Shown here piece by piece: positions 6,497 to 14,639 of a stretch of 24,173 bases of DNA; positions within the stretch are counted from its first letter, which is position 1, and every line of letters begins with the position of its first letter. The DNA comes from Brevundimonas sp. (GTDB lineage Bacteria > Pseudomonadota > Alphaproteobacteria > Caulobacterales > Caulobacteraceae): NCBI RefSeq assembly GCF_003248455.1, contig NZ_QFNM01000037.1, forward strand, positions 1 to 24,173, written 5' to 3'. The notes beneath the pieces are model-generated. The model worked only from the letters and a program-made list of their open reading frames with translations. It searched no databases and had not been told where the DNA came from. Made by a program: the position numbers and the translations under genes.

Positions 6497-8716
6497 ATGA
6501 ACCGTCGGCAAGTGATCATGTCCACCGCGGCGACGGCGCTGGCCGCCTCGGCCGCCCCCGCCCTCGCCCGTCAACCTGCCGGAACCTCGATGCCCCAACC
6601 GCCCGTCGCCAAGAAGATCCCCGTCGTCATCGAACAGCTCGGCCGCACCCGCACCGACGACTATCAATGGATGAAGGACGACAACTGGCAGGCCGTTCTG
6701 CGCGACCCGACGCTGATCAAGGCCGAGGTCAAGGCGCATCTGACGGCCGAGAACGCCTATCGCGAGGCCATGATGGCCTCCACCCTGCCCCTGCAGCAGG
6801 CAATGTTCGCGGAGATGCGGGGGCGCATCAAGGAGGACGACAGTTCCGTCCCCGCCCCCGACGGCGGCTGGGACTACTACGTCGAATACCGGAACGGCGA
6901 TCAGCATCCCCGCTACATGCGGGTCGAGCGCCAAGGGACATGGATGGCGGACGGCCAGCCGGTGACGAAGAATTTCGTCGTCGCCCCCACGCCCCAACTG
7001 CTTCTGGACGCCAATGAACTCGCCAAGGGCAAGGCCTATTCCGAGGTTTCGGCCGCGAGCCACAGCCCCGACCACGCCCTGTTCGCCTATGCGGAAGACG
7101 CCCAGGGCTCCGAGGTGCACAAGATCTACGTCAAGGATCTGGCGACTGGCGAAGTCCTGCCCGAGGTGATCGACAGCGCCACCGGCGACTTCGTCTTCTC
7201 ACCCGACAGCCAATGGATCTTCTGGACCAATCGCGACGACAACGGCCGCCCTGACAAGATTTTCCGCCGCCCGGCGCGCGGCGGCGAGACCACCCTGGTC
7301 TATGAGGAAGCCGACGACGGCATGTTCATCGGCGTGGGCCGTACGGCCGACGATCGGTTCATCGTCATCGGCATCCAGAACCAGGAAACCAGCGAGGCGC
7401 GCTACATCCCTGCGGCGACGCCGACAGCCGAGCCCGTTATCCTGGAGCCGCGCGTCGTCGCCACCCGCTACGACGTCGACCACTGGGACGACCGCTGGGT
7501 GATCCGCACCAACGCCGACGACGCCATCGACTTCAAGATCGTCGAAGCGCCGAGCGAGGCGCCGGGCAAGACGAACTGGAAGGACCTGGTGCCCCATACG
7601 CCGGGCCGCTTCATCGAGGGGCTGGACCTGACCAAGGGCCATCTGGCGCGCCAGGAACGGGCCGACGCCAACACCCGCATCATCATCCGCGACCGCGCCG
7701 GCGCCGAGCACGAGATCGCCGTGGACGAGCCCGCCTTCGCCCTGTCGCTGGCCGGGGCGTCGGAGTTCGACACCACGATCACCCGCTACGCCTACAACTC
7801 GCCGTCCACGCCGACCCAGACCTTCGACTACGACATGGCCAGCCGCGAGCGGACCCTGCGCAAGACCCAGGAGGTGCCCAGCGGTCATGACCCGGCCGAC
7901 TATGTGGTCGAGCGGCTGAACGCCCCGGCCGCGGACGGCGAACTGGTCCCCGTCACGGTCCTGCGGCGCAAGTCCACGCCGGTCGACGGATCCGCGCCGC
8001 TGCTGCTCTATGGCTACGGCTCCTACGGCATCCCGATGCCGGCCAGCTTCTCGACCAATCGGCTGTCGCTGGTCGACCGGGGCTGGATCTACGCCATCGC
8101 CCACATCCGGGGCGGTTCAGACAAGGGCTGGGGCTGGTTCCTGGCGGCGCGGCGGATGACCAAGAAGAACACCTTCACCGACTTCATCGCCGCCGCCGAA
8201 CACCTGATCGGGCGGAAGTACGCGACGGCCGGCAACATCGTCGCCCAGGGCGGGTCGGCCGGCGGCATGCTGATGGGTGCGGTCAACAACATGCGCCCCG
8301 ACCTGTGGGCCGGGGTGATCGGCCAGGTGCCCTTCGTCGATGTGATCAACACCATGAGCGACACCTCGCTGCCGCTGACCCCGCCCGAATGGCCCGAGTG
8401 GGGCAATCCCATCGAGGATGCCGAGGCCTACGACTATATGTTCAGCTACAGCCCCTACGATCAGGTCGAGCCCAAGGCCTATCCGGCCGTGCTGGCGACC
8501 GGCGGCCTGTCCGACCCGCGCGTCACCTATTGGGAGCCGGAGAAATGGGTGGCCAAGCTGCGGCCGGCGACCACCTCGGGCAAGCCGGTGCTGCTGAAAA
8601 TCAATATGGAGGCGGGCCACGGCGGCGCGGCCGGCCGGTTCGATTATCTGAAGGAGGTCGCCCACGACTACGCCTTCGCGGTCTGGGCCATCGAAAAGGG
8701 CTGGGAGACCGCGTGA
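6497..8716 (+). CDS. ptrB: Oligopeptidase B-like S9 serine peptidase, Tat-type signal peptide
   Basis: Prolyl-oligopeptidase-family enzyme of 739 aa. Its catalytic half closely follows E. coli oligopeptidase B (EC 3.4.21.83), which cuts short peptides after Arg or Lys. The likely triad is S587 (in GGSAGG), D673 (in GLSDPRV) and H708 (in EAGHGG). Blocks such as QVPFVDVINTM, EWGNP, YSPYD and YWEPEKWVAKLR are PtrB hallmarks. The N-terminal two-thirds should form the seven-bladed propeller. Unlike the E. coli enzyme it begins MNRRQVIM, followed by an alanine-rich hydrophobic stretch and an A-L-A cleavage site near residue 24, a plausible Tat export signal. The stop overlaps the acetyltransferase GTG start (GTGA), so the two are translationally coupled. 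Confidence 0.9.
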   Translation: MNRRQVIMSTAATALAASAAPALARQPAGTSMPQPPVAKKIPVVIEQLGRTRTDDYQWMKDDNWQAVLRDPTLIKAEVKAHLTAENAYREAMMASTLPLQQAMFAEMRGRIKEDDSSVPAPDGGWDYYVEYRNGDQHPRYMRVERQGTWMADGQPVTKNFVVAPTPQLLLDANELAKGKAYSEVSAASHSPDHALFAYAEDAQGSEVHKIYVKDLATGEVLPEVIDSATGDFVFSPDSQWIFWTNRDDNGRPDKIFRRPARGGETTLVYEEADDGMFIGVGRTADDRFIVIGIQNQETSEARYIPAATPTAEPVILEPRVVATRYDVDHWDDRWVIRTNADDAIDFKIVEAPSEAPGKTNWKDLVPHTPGRFIEGLDLTKGHLARQERADANTRIIIRDRAGAEHEIAVDEPAFALSLAGASEFDTTITRYAYNSPSTPTQTFDYDMASRERTLRKTQEVPSGHDPADYVVERLNAPAADGELVPVTVLRRKSTPVDGSAPLLLYGYGSYGIPMPASFSTNRLSLVDRGWIYAIAHIRGGSDKGWGWFLAARRMTKKNTFTDFIAAAEHLIGRKYATAGNIVAQGGSAGGMLMGAVNNMRPDLWAGVIGQVPFVDVINTMSDTSLPLTPPEWPEWGNPIEDAEAYDYMFSYSPYDQVEPKAYPAVLATGGLSDPRVTYWEPEKWVAKLRPATTSGKPVLLKINMEAGHGGAAGRFDYLKEVAHDYAFAVWAIEKGWETA

Positions 8717-9276
8717 CCACCCCGACAGTTCGCGACGCCGGTCCCGACGACATCGCGGCGATCACCGCCATCTACGCCGAAAGCGTCGCCAAGGGGCGCG
8801 GCACCTTCGAGCTGGAGCCGCCCGACGAGGCCGAGATGGCGGCGCGGCTGGGAGCGGTCGCGGCGCTCGGCCTGCCCCGGCTGGTCGCCGAAATGGACGG
8901 CGCGGTCGCCGGCTATGCCTACGCCGGCCCGTTTCGCACGCGCCAAGCCTACCGCTACATGGTCGAGGATTCGATCTATGTCGCGCCTTGGGCGCGGGGT
9001 CGCGGCGTCGCCGGCGCCCTGCTCGACGCCCTGATCCAGCGCTGCGAAGCTATGGGACTTCGGCAGATGGTCGCCGTCATCGGCGATTCGGAAAATCTCG
9101 GCTCCATAGCCCTGCACCGCGCCCGAGGCTTCGCCGACGCCGGGGTCTTCAAGGCCGCCGGCTGGAAGCACGACGACTGGCGCGATGTCGTCTTCATGCA
9201 GCGTGCGCTGGGTCCAGGCGGCGAGACGCCGCCCGACGCGGCGGGCCTGCCGCTTGTCGATAAGAAGCGCGGCTAG
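8713..9276 (+). CDS. GNAT N-acetyltransferase, MnaT/phosphinothricin-acetyltransferase subfamily
   Basis: GCN5-related acetyltransferase of 187 aa. It resembles E. coli MnaT (YncA) and the Pat/Bar group, which acetylate the amino group of amino acids such as methionine analogues or phosphinothricin. Typical elements are the N-terminal VRDAGPDDIAAITAIYAESV, GYAYAGPFR, YMVEDSIYV, the acetyl-CoA loop ARGRGVAGALLDALI and the late IALHRARGF segment. The GTG start overlaps the ptrB stop in GTGA and gives the family N-terminus with no better alternative. The last 20 residues are a variable tail. Its TAG stop shares CTAG with the convergent small gene. The substrate is not determinable from sequence. 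Confidence 0.9.
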   Translation: MTTPTVRDAGPDDIAAITAIYAESVAKGRGTFELEPPDEAEMAARLGAVAALGLPRLVAEMDGAVAGYAYAGPFRTRQAYRYMVEDSIYVAPWARGRGVAGALLDALIQRCEAMGLRQMVAVIGDSENLGSIALHRARGFADAGVFKAAGWKHDDWRDVVFMQRALGPGGETPPDAAGLPLVDKKRG

Positions 9277-9431
9277 GCCTGGGACGCCTGCGCGGGCCGG
9301 GCCGGCCGCTGCTCCATGTGCCGCACGGCCTCATAGCCAAGCAGCATCGCGCCCAGGACGAACATCAGCCCGCCGGCGATCAGCACCAGGCGGACGTGCC
9401 GGTGCAGATGATAGAGCAGCTCGCCGATCAT
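9273..9431 (-). CDS. 52-aa single-pass membrane microprotein, unknown function
   Basis: An unrecognised small ORF of 52 codons plus TAG. The product starts MIGELLYHLHRHVR, has one hydrophobic segment at about residues 14-34 and ends in a hydrophilic P/A/Q-rich tail. By hand count only about 4 of 52 codons end in A or T, matching the G/C third-position bias of neighbouring genes and arguing that it is a real coding sequence. The basic residues ahead of the helix suggest an N-in orientation. It lies 103 bp downstream of pyrG on the same strand and ends in the CTAG shared with the acetyltransferase stop. An in-frame GTG 12 bases upstream of the ATG is an alternative start; the Shine-Dalgarno is weak. 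I cannot assign a function. Confidence 0.65.
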   Translation of the reverse strand: MIGELLYHLHRHVRLVLIAGGLMFVLGAMLLGYEAVRHMEQRPARPAQASQA

Positions 9432-9534
9432 CGACGGTCCCACGACATTCGAACCGTGCCAAATCGGTCCGTCCCGACCATTCTAACGCAAAAGCCGCGC
9501 CTGGCGGAATCGCAGGTCCGTGAACAGAGTTACG

Positions 9535-11187
9535 TCACACCAGCCGGCTTTGGACCACGGCCGCGCCGATGAAGCTCGCGAACAGCGGATGGGGCGCGAA
9601 CGGACGGCTTTTCAATTCGGGATGATACTGAACGCCGATGAACCACGGATGGTCGGGACGTTCGACCGTCTCGGGCAGCACGCCGTCGGGCGACAAGCCG
9701 GCGAAGACCAGGCCCGCCTTGGCCTCGATGGCCTCGCGATAGTTGATATTGACCTCGTAGCGGTGACGATGCCGTTCGCTGATCTCGGTCGCACCATAGA
9801 TTTCGGCGATCTTGGACCCGGCCGCCAGGGTCGAGTCATAGGCCCCCAGCCGCATGGTGCCCCCCAGGTCGCCGCCCTGCTGGCGAAGCACACGCTGATT
9901 GCCTTGCGTCCATTCGGTCATCAGGCCGACGACCGGCTCGGCGGTGGGCCCGAACTCGGTCGACGAGGCCTTGGGATAGCCGGCCAGGTTCCGCGCCGCC
10001 TCGATCACGGCCATCTGCATGCCGAAACAGATGCCGAAATAGGGGATGTTGCGCTCGCGGGCGAAACGGGCCGCCTCGATCTTGCCTTCCGAGCCGCGCT
10101 CGCCGAAGCCGCCGGGCACCAGGACCGCGTGGGCGCCTTGCAGCCGCTCCTCGCAGGCCTCCGGATCGCCTTCGAAGGTGTCGGCCTCGACCCAGTCGAT
10201 GTTGACCTTGACGTTGTTGGCGACCCCGCCGTGATGAAGCGCCTCGATCAGCGACTTATAGGCGTCCTTCAGGACGGTGTATTTTCCGACCACGGCGATG
10301 GTGACTTCCCCGTCGGGGTGCAGGCGGCGACGCGCGATCTCCTGCCAACGCGACAGATCGGGCTCCGGCGCATCGACGATGCCGAAATGGGCTAGGACTT
10401 CGCGGTCCAGCCCCTCGCGATGATAGTCCAGCGGCACGGCGTAGATGTCGGCCGAATCCATCGCCTGGATCACGCCGCTCTCGCGCACATTGCAGAACAG
10501 GCCGATCTTGCGCTTTTCGTCGGCCGGGATCGGCTGCTCGCAGCGGCACAGCAGAATGTCCGGCTGGATGCCGATCGAGCGAAGCTCCTTGACCGAGTGC
10601 TGCGTCGGCTTGGTCTTCATCTCGCCGGCGGTCTTGATGAAGGGCAGCAGGGTCAGGTGGACGAAGCACGACTGACCACGCGGCAAATCCTGGCCCAGTT
10701 GGCGGATCGCCTCGAAGAAGGGCAGCCCCTCGATGTCGCCGACGGTGCCGCCGATCTCGACTAGGACGAAGTCGACGTCCTCGCCTTCGTCGGTCAGGGC
10801 AGGGGTCAGGCAGAAGGACTTGATCTGGTCGGTCACGTGCGGAATGACCTGGACGGTCGCGCCCAGATAATCGCCGCGACGCTCCTTCTCCAGGATGGTC
10901 GAATAGATTCGGCCCGTGGTGATGTTGTCGGACTTGGCGGCCGAGACACCCGTGAACCGCTCATAGTGGCCCAGGTCCAGATCGGTCTCGGCGCCGTCGT
11001 CGGTGACGAAGACCTCGCCGTGCTGGTACGGGCTCATCGTGCCCGGATCGACGTTCAGATAGGGGTCCAGCTTGCGCAGGCGGACCTTGTAGCCTCGCGC
11101 CTGCAAAAGAGCGCCGAGAGCGGCGGAGGCGAGGCCTTTTCCTAGCGAGGAAACCACGCCGCCGGTGATGAACACATAGCGAGCCAT
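9535..11187 (-). CDS. pyrG: CTP synthase
   Basis: CTP synthase of 550 aa, converting UTP to CTP with ATP and glutamine-derived ammonia (EC 6.3.4.2). The N-terminal synthetase domain begins with the nucleotide-binding GGVVSSLGKG at about residues 9-18. The C-terminal class I glutamine amidotransferase domain has nucleophile C387 within GICFGMQ and the partners H522 and E524 in QYHPE. In Caulobacter the orthologue also forms filaments that affect cell curvature; this is known of the family, not visible here. A possible Shine-Dalgarno (AAGGTG) lies 7 bases before the ATG. A terminator separates it from secG, so it should have its own promoter between about 11188 and 11252. Confidence 0.97.
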   Translation of the reverse strand: MARYVFITGGVVSSLGKGLASAALGALLQARGYKVRLRKLDPYLNVDPGTMSPYQHGEVFVTDDGAETDLDLGHYERFTGVSAAKSDNITTGRIYSTILEKERRGDYLGATVQVIPHVTDQIKSFCLTPALTDEGEDVDFVLVEIGGTVGDIEGLPFFEAIRQLGQDLPRGQSCFVHLTLLPFIKTAGEMKTKPTQHSVKELRSIGIQPDILLCRCEQPIPADEKRKIGLFCNVRESGVIQAMDSADIYAVPLDYHREGLDREVLAHFGIVDAPEPDLSRWQEIARRRLHPDGEVTIAVVGKYTVLKDAYKSLIEALHHGGVANNVKVNIDWVEADTFEGDPEACEERLQGAHAVLVPGGFGERGSEGKIEAARFARERNIPYFGICFGMQMAVIEAARNLAGYPKASSTEFGPTAEPVVGLMTEWTQGNQRVLRQQGGDLGGTMRLGAYDSTLAAGSKIAEIYGATEISERHRHRYEVNINYREAIEAKAGLVFAGLSPDGVLPETVERPDHPWFIGVQYHPELKSRPFAPHPLFASFIGAAVVQSRLV

Positions 11188-11207
11188 GGGCGGACACCTT
11201 ACTCCAT

Positions 11208-11240
11208 GATTCGCGAGCGGCGCATGTCCCGCGGCGAATC
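11208..11240. promoter_or_regulatory. Inverted repeat upstream of pyrG
   Basis: GATTCGC (11208-11214) and GCGAATC (11234-11240) are perfect reverse complements 19 bases apart, 21 bases upstream of the pyrG ATG. It could be an operator or a leader RNA stem; no known factor is recognised. Confidence 0.4.
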
Positions 11241-11252
11241 GAACTGTTGATC

Positions 11253-11285
11253 AAAAGAAGAAAGCGCGCCGCGGGGCGCGCTTTC
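11253..11285 (-). terminator. Rho-independent terminator of tpiA-secG
   Basis: An 11-bp perfect stem (GAAAGCGCGCC at 11260-11270, GGCGCGCTTTC at 11275-11285) with a 4-base loop. On the minus strand it is followed by TTCTTTT. It begins 26 bases after the secG stop and is the clearest terminator in the window. It also isolates pyrG from secG transcription. Confidence 0.88.
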
Positions 11286-11311
11286 CAAAACTCAGGTCGA
11301 ATGTCCGACCT

Positions 11312-11746
11312 TTATTGAGCGGGCGGCTGCGCCGGCGCCGGCCGGGCGGTCGCCGAAGGAAGGCTGGCCTCCAGGTCGTCCAGCGACGGAGCCGCCGGCT
11401 GGGCCGGCGCGGCGGGCTGTTGCTGTGCAGGCTGCTGCGGCGTCTGGGTCTGCGGCGTGGTGGCCAGCGAGCCGACGGCGTCGGCGTCGATGCCGGACAC
11501 CGCGGCGCGGTCCATATTGCCGACAACGGTCAACACGATGGTCAGGCCGAACAGCAGGGCCGCCAGGATCCAGGTGATCTGCGTCAGCAGGTTGCCGGCG
11601 CCCCGCGCCGTCATGAAGCCCGAAGGCCCGCCGCCCATGCCAAGGGCGCCGCCCTCGGACCGTTGAAGCAGCACTACCCCCGTCAGGGCGACGGCGACGA
11701 TGATAATGGCGACGAGCAGAATGGTCTGGAGCATGGCGTCAATCAT
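11312..11746 (-). CDS. secG: Preprotein translocase subunit SecG
   Basis: Small subunit of the SecYEG translocon, 144 aa from this start or 140 aa from the internal ATG at 11734. It has two transmembrane helices (about residues 5-26 and 57-78) joined by the conserved cytoplasmic loop GVVLLQRSEGGALGMGGG. The C-terminal about 60 residues form a low-complexity tail rich in Q, P and A, common in alphaproteobacterial SecG. The family N-terminus is normally M-L-x-T-I-L, so the ATG at 11734 is equally likely; neither start has a clear Shine-Dalgarno. It lies 64 bp after tpiA on the same strand, the usual tpiA-secG arrangement. Confidence 0.93.
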   Translation of the reverse strand: MIDAMLQTILLVAIIIVAVALTGVVLLQRSEGGALGMGGGPSGFMTARGAGNLLTQITWILAALLFGLTIVLTVVGNMDRAAVSGIDADAVGSLATTPQTQTPQQPAQQQPAAPAQPAAPSLDDLEASLPSATARPAPAQPPAQ

Positions 11747-11810
11747 GTGGGCGCGTATCTGCGCCGATCAAGCGGCGGCCTCTATCACCGAAGCGGGCGC
11801 GGGGCAAACC

Positions 11811-12563
11811 TCAGACAGCGGCCTGGATGATCGGAATGAAGTCCGCCGCCTTCAGCGAGGCGCCGCCGACCAGGGCGCCGCCGACCTCGGCCGTGCACAG
11901 GATGTCCCTGGCGTTGTCCGGCTTGACCGAACCGCCATAAAGGATCGGCGCCGTGCGCGCGCCCTCCCCCAACCGCCTGACGATGGCGGCCCGCACGGCG
12001 GCGTGCACCTCCGCGATCTGTTCCAACGTCGGGATCAGGCCCGTGCCGATGGCCCAGACCGGCTCATAGGCCACCGCGAACGGGCGTTCGGACAGGCTGT
12101 CGGGCAGCGAGCCTTCGACCTGGGCCGACACCACGGCGACGGCTTGGCCGGCCTCGCGCTGCGCCAGGGTTTCGCCCACGCAGACGATGGGTTCCAGCCC
12201 GGCGGCGACCGCCGCTTCGGCCTTGGCGGCGACGTCGACGTCGGTCTCGCCAAACGCGGCGCGGCGTTCGGAATGCCCCAGGATCACCAGGGTCGCGCCG
12301 GCGTCCGCAAGCATCTCGGCCGAGATCGACCCGGTGAAGGCCCCGGACGGCTTGGCGTGGCAGTCCTGGCCGCCCACCGACGCCGAACCGCCCTCAAGCG
12401 CCTGGGCCATGCGCAGGACCAGGGTGGCGGGAGGACAGAGGACGACGCGGCAAGCGCCATCGACCGCGCCTGCGGCCTCGCCGATCGCCTTGGCTTCAAC
12501 CAGGGCCGAGCCCAGGCCGTTCATCTTCCAATTGCCGACGATCATCTTCACGGATTGTTTCAT
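11811..12563 (-). CDS. tpiA: Triosephosphate isomerase
   Basis: Triosephosphate isomerase of 250 aa (EC 5.3.1.1), interconverting dihydroxyacetone phosphate and glyceraldehyde 3-phosphate in glycolysis and gluconeogenesis. The active-site residues are visible: N11 and K13 in GNWKMN, H97 in LGHSERR and E167 in AYEPVWAIGTG. The phosphate-gripping LYGGSVKP block is also present. The ATG at 12563 with AGGCGG just upstream gives the standard length; an upstream in-frame ATG at 12623 would add 20 unusual basic residues and is rejected. It leads the tpiA-secG unit and is divergent from the ppiD-like gene. Confidence 0.97.
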   Translation of the reverse strand: MKQSVKMIVGNWKMNGLGSALVEAKAIGEAAGAVDGACRVVLCPPATLVLRMAQALEGGSASVGGQDCHAKPSGAFTGSISAEMLADAGATLVILGHSERRAAFGETDVDVAAKAEAAVAAGLEPIVCVGETLAQREAGQAVAVVSAQVEGSLPDSLSERPFAVAYEPVWAIGTGLIPTLEQIAEVHAAVRAAIVRRLGEGARTAPILYGGSVKPDNARDILCTAEVGGALVGGASLKAADFIPIIQAAV

Positions 12564-12731
12564 GGCCGCCTGTCTAGGGGGCGCAAACCGCGAAGCCAAG
12601 AGGGCGCGCCGCAATCTGGACATGAAGCCGTCCTTGCGGGGTCGTGCCCGGCCCGACTATACGCGACAGCTGACGCCAATATCGCTCCCCCCAATTTCGG
12701 CCCTCCATCTCGGCCAGTCTCGGGTTTTCGA
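12564..12731. promoter_or_regulatory. Divergent intergenic region, tpiA / ppiD
   Basis: 168 bp separating two divergent units. On the plus strand, TTGCGG at 12634-12639 and TATACG at 12658-12663 are spaced by 18 bases and could be a weak promoter for the ppiD-trpE unit. On the minus strand a CTAGAC near 12570-12580 resembles the Caulobacter -10 element but has no convincing partner. These are low-confidence readings. Confidence 0.35.
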
Positions 12732-14639
12732 ATGCTCACCGCCTTTCGCGCCTTCTCTCGATCCAAATGGGCGGCCGCCCTGCTCGTGCTTATCGCGATC
12801 AGTTTCGTCATCGTCGGGGCGCGCATGGACGTGTTCTCGAATCTGGGCCCCAAACACGTGATCGACGCCGGAGCGCGTTCGATGAACGAGGCGGAGTTCC
12901 GCACCGCCTTCGACCAGGTGCGCGAGCGGCTGCAGCAACAGGTGGGCCGGCCCCTGACCAATCAGGACCTGGTGGCCGAGAACATCCACACCCGCTTCCT
13001 GGCCGAACAGACCGAGCAGTTGGGCTTCCTGAACTGGGCGTGGAAGGCGGGCATCCGCCCCGGCCAGGAACTGATCGTCAAGCAGATTCGCAAGATTCCG
13101 GCCTTCTTCAACTCCGTGACCGGCCAGTTCGACCAGCAAGCCTATCAGGCCGCCTTGGCCCAGCAGAACCTGACCCCCGCCATGCTTGAGCAGGACCTGC
13201 GCGATCAATACGCCACCGAGCATTTCGGGGCCGCCGTCTTCGCCGGCGCCCGCGTGCCGCGCATCTATGGCGCCCTGCTGGCCGGTTCGGCCCTGGAGTC
13301 GCGTGACGGCCGCTGGTTCGAAGTGACCTCGGCCATGGCCGGCCAGGTTCCGGCCCCGACCGACGCCCAGCTGAACGCCTTCATCCAGGAAAACGCCGAG
13401 CGTCTGCGCGCGCCCGAGTTCCGCATGGTCTCGGTCGTGCTGTTCACACCCGAAGCGGCCAGCAGCGCCCCGATTTCCGAAGACCGCATCCGCGAGCGTT
13501 TCGAGTTCAAAAAGGACACGCTGGGCAAGCCCGAGACCCGCACCTTCGTCACCCTGACCGCGCCGAACCGCGACACGGCTCAAAAGATCGCCGCCGCCCT
13601 GCGGGCCGGTCAGTCGCCGGCCGATGTCGGCCGCGCCAACAACATCGCCCCCGCCAGTTTCGAAGCCACGCCGCGCGCCGCCATCGGCGACGCCGCCACG
13701 GCCGCCGCCGTCTTCGGCCTGCAGCCCAATCAGGTGTCCGATCCCGTCCAGGCCGGCGTCGGCTTCGCCGTGGCCAAGGTCACGGCCATCCAACCGGCTG
13801 CGCCCGCCACGCTGGAAAGCGCCCGCCAGGAACTGATCCAGGAACTGCGCGCCGAGGATGTGAAGACCCAGACCTACGCCAAGGTCGAGAAGTACGAAGC
13901 CGCCCGCACCGCCGGCAAATCCCTGGCCGACGCCGCGCGCGAGGCTGGCGGTCGCGTGGTCAACCTGCCGCCCTTCACCAAAGACGGAAAGCTGCCGAAC
14001 GGCCAGGCCCTCAACGCCCCGCCGCAAATCTTCGAAACGGCCTGGAGCCTGGCCAAGGGCGGCGAGAGCGACGTGATCGACGCCGGCCAGGGCCAGTATT
14101 TCGCCATCCGCGTGAACGACATCCGCCCCTCGGCCCTGCCGACCCTGGCCGAAGTCCGTGCGCCGTTGGCCGAACAGTGGATCCAGCGCGAGACCCTGCG
14201 CCGCCTCTCGACCAAGGCCGAGGAACTGACCGCCCGCGTCCGCAACGGCGAGGATATCGCCGCCGTCGCCCGCTCGGTGAATGCGCCCCTGACGGTCCGC
14301 ACCGGCGTCGTCCGCAACCAGGCCACGCAGGACGCGCTGGGCCAGGGCGTGCTCCAGGGCTTGTTCGGCCAATCCAAGGGCCAGGCCTTCTCGCAACCGG
14401 CGTCGCAGACCGCCTATGTCGTCGGCCGGGTGGACAATGTCCATGCCGCCGATCCTGCCGCCGCCGGCCCGCTGGCCGAACAGGTGCGCCCGCGTCTGAC
14501 CCAGGAACTGGTCCAGGCTATGGTGCAGTCGTCCTTCGCCGCCGGCGCCCAGCGCTCCAAGGCCAAGAACGATCCGGCTCAGGCGCTCTCGGCCCTGGGG
14601 TTGTCGGCCGACGCCAAGCCGACCGCCCCGGCGCAATGA
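12732..14639 (+). CDS. PpiD-like peptidylprolyl isomerase / periplasmic chaperone (SurA N-terminal type)
   Basis: Membrane-anchored parvulin-family protein of 635 aa, near the 623 aa of E. coli PpiD. A short basic N-terminus is followed by one transmembrane helix at about residues 13-30. Then comes a large periplasmic part: a SurA-like chaperone domain, a divergent rotamase region at about 265-380, and a C-terminal domain rich in A, Q and R. Such proteins sit at the SecYEG exit and help fold outer-membrane and periplasmic proteins. The parvulin motifs are weak, so it may act as a chaperone without isomerase activity, as reported for PpiD. The ATG at 12732 is chosen because it immediately precedes the anchor helix; the open frame runs far upstream only as an antisense shadow of tpiA. 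Its TGA overlaps the trpE ATG. Confidence 0.88.
   Translation: MLTAFRAFSRSKWAAALLVLIAISFVIVGARMDVFSNLGPKHVIDAGARSMNEAEFRTAFDQVRERLQQQVGRPLTNQDLVAENIHTRFLAEQTEQLGFLNWAWKAGIRPGQELIVKQIRKIPAFFNSVTGQFDQQAYQAALAQQNLTPAMLEQDLRDQYATEHFGAAVFAGARVPRIYGALLAGSALESRDGRWFEVTSAMAGQVPAPTDAQLNAFIQENAERLRAPEFRMVSVVLFTPEAASSAPISEDRIRERFEFKKDTLGKPETRTFVTLTAPNRDTAQKIAAALRAGQSPADVGRANNIAPASFEATPRAAIGDAATAAAVFGLQPNQVSDPVQAGVGFAVAKVTAIQPAAPATLESARQELIQELRAEDVKTQTYAKVEKYEAARTAGKSLADAAREAGGRVVNLPPFTKDGKLPNGQALNAPPQIFETAWSLAKGGESDVIDAGQGQYFAIRVNDIRPSALPTLAEVRAPLAEQWIQRETLRRLSTKAEELTARVRNGEDIAAVARSVNAPLTVRTGVVRNQATQDALGQGVLQGLFGQSKGQAFSQPASQTAYVVGRVDNVHAADPAAAGPLAEQVRPRLTQELVQAMVQSSFAAGAQRSKAKNDPAQALSALGLSADAKPTAPAQ

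Noticed and set aside
12563..12623. Upstream ATG extension of tpiA by 20 residues
   Set aside because: The extension is basic and unlike any triosephosphate isomerase; the downstream ATG gives the standard 250 aa with NWKMN at the normal position.
11700..12731. Long upstream in-frame extension of the ppiD-like ORF
   Set aside because: It runs antisense through tpiA and secG, and the translated extension has no family similarity. The ATG at 12732 directly precedes the anchor helix.
12657..14636. 659-codon minus-strand open frame opposite the ppiD-like gene
   Set aside because: Compositional shadow; the forward frame has the anchor helix, a coherent chaperone sequence and a stop coupled to trpE.
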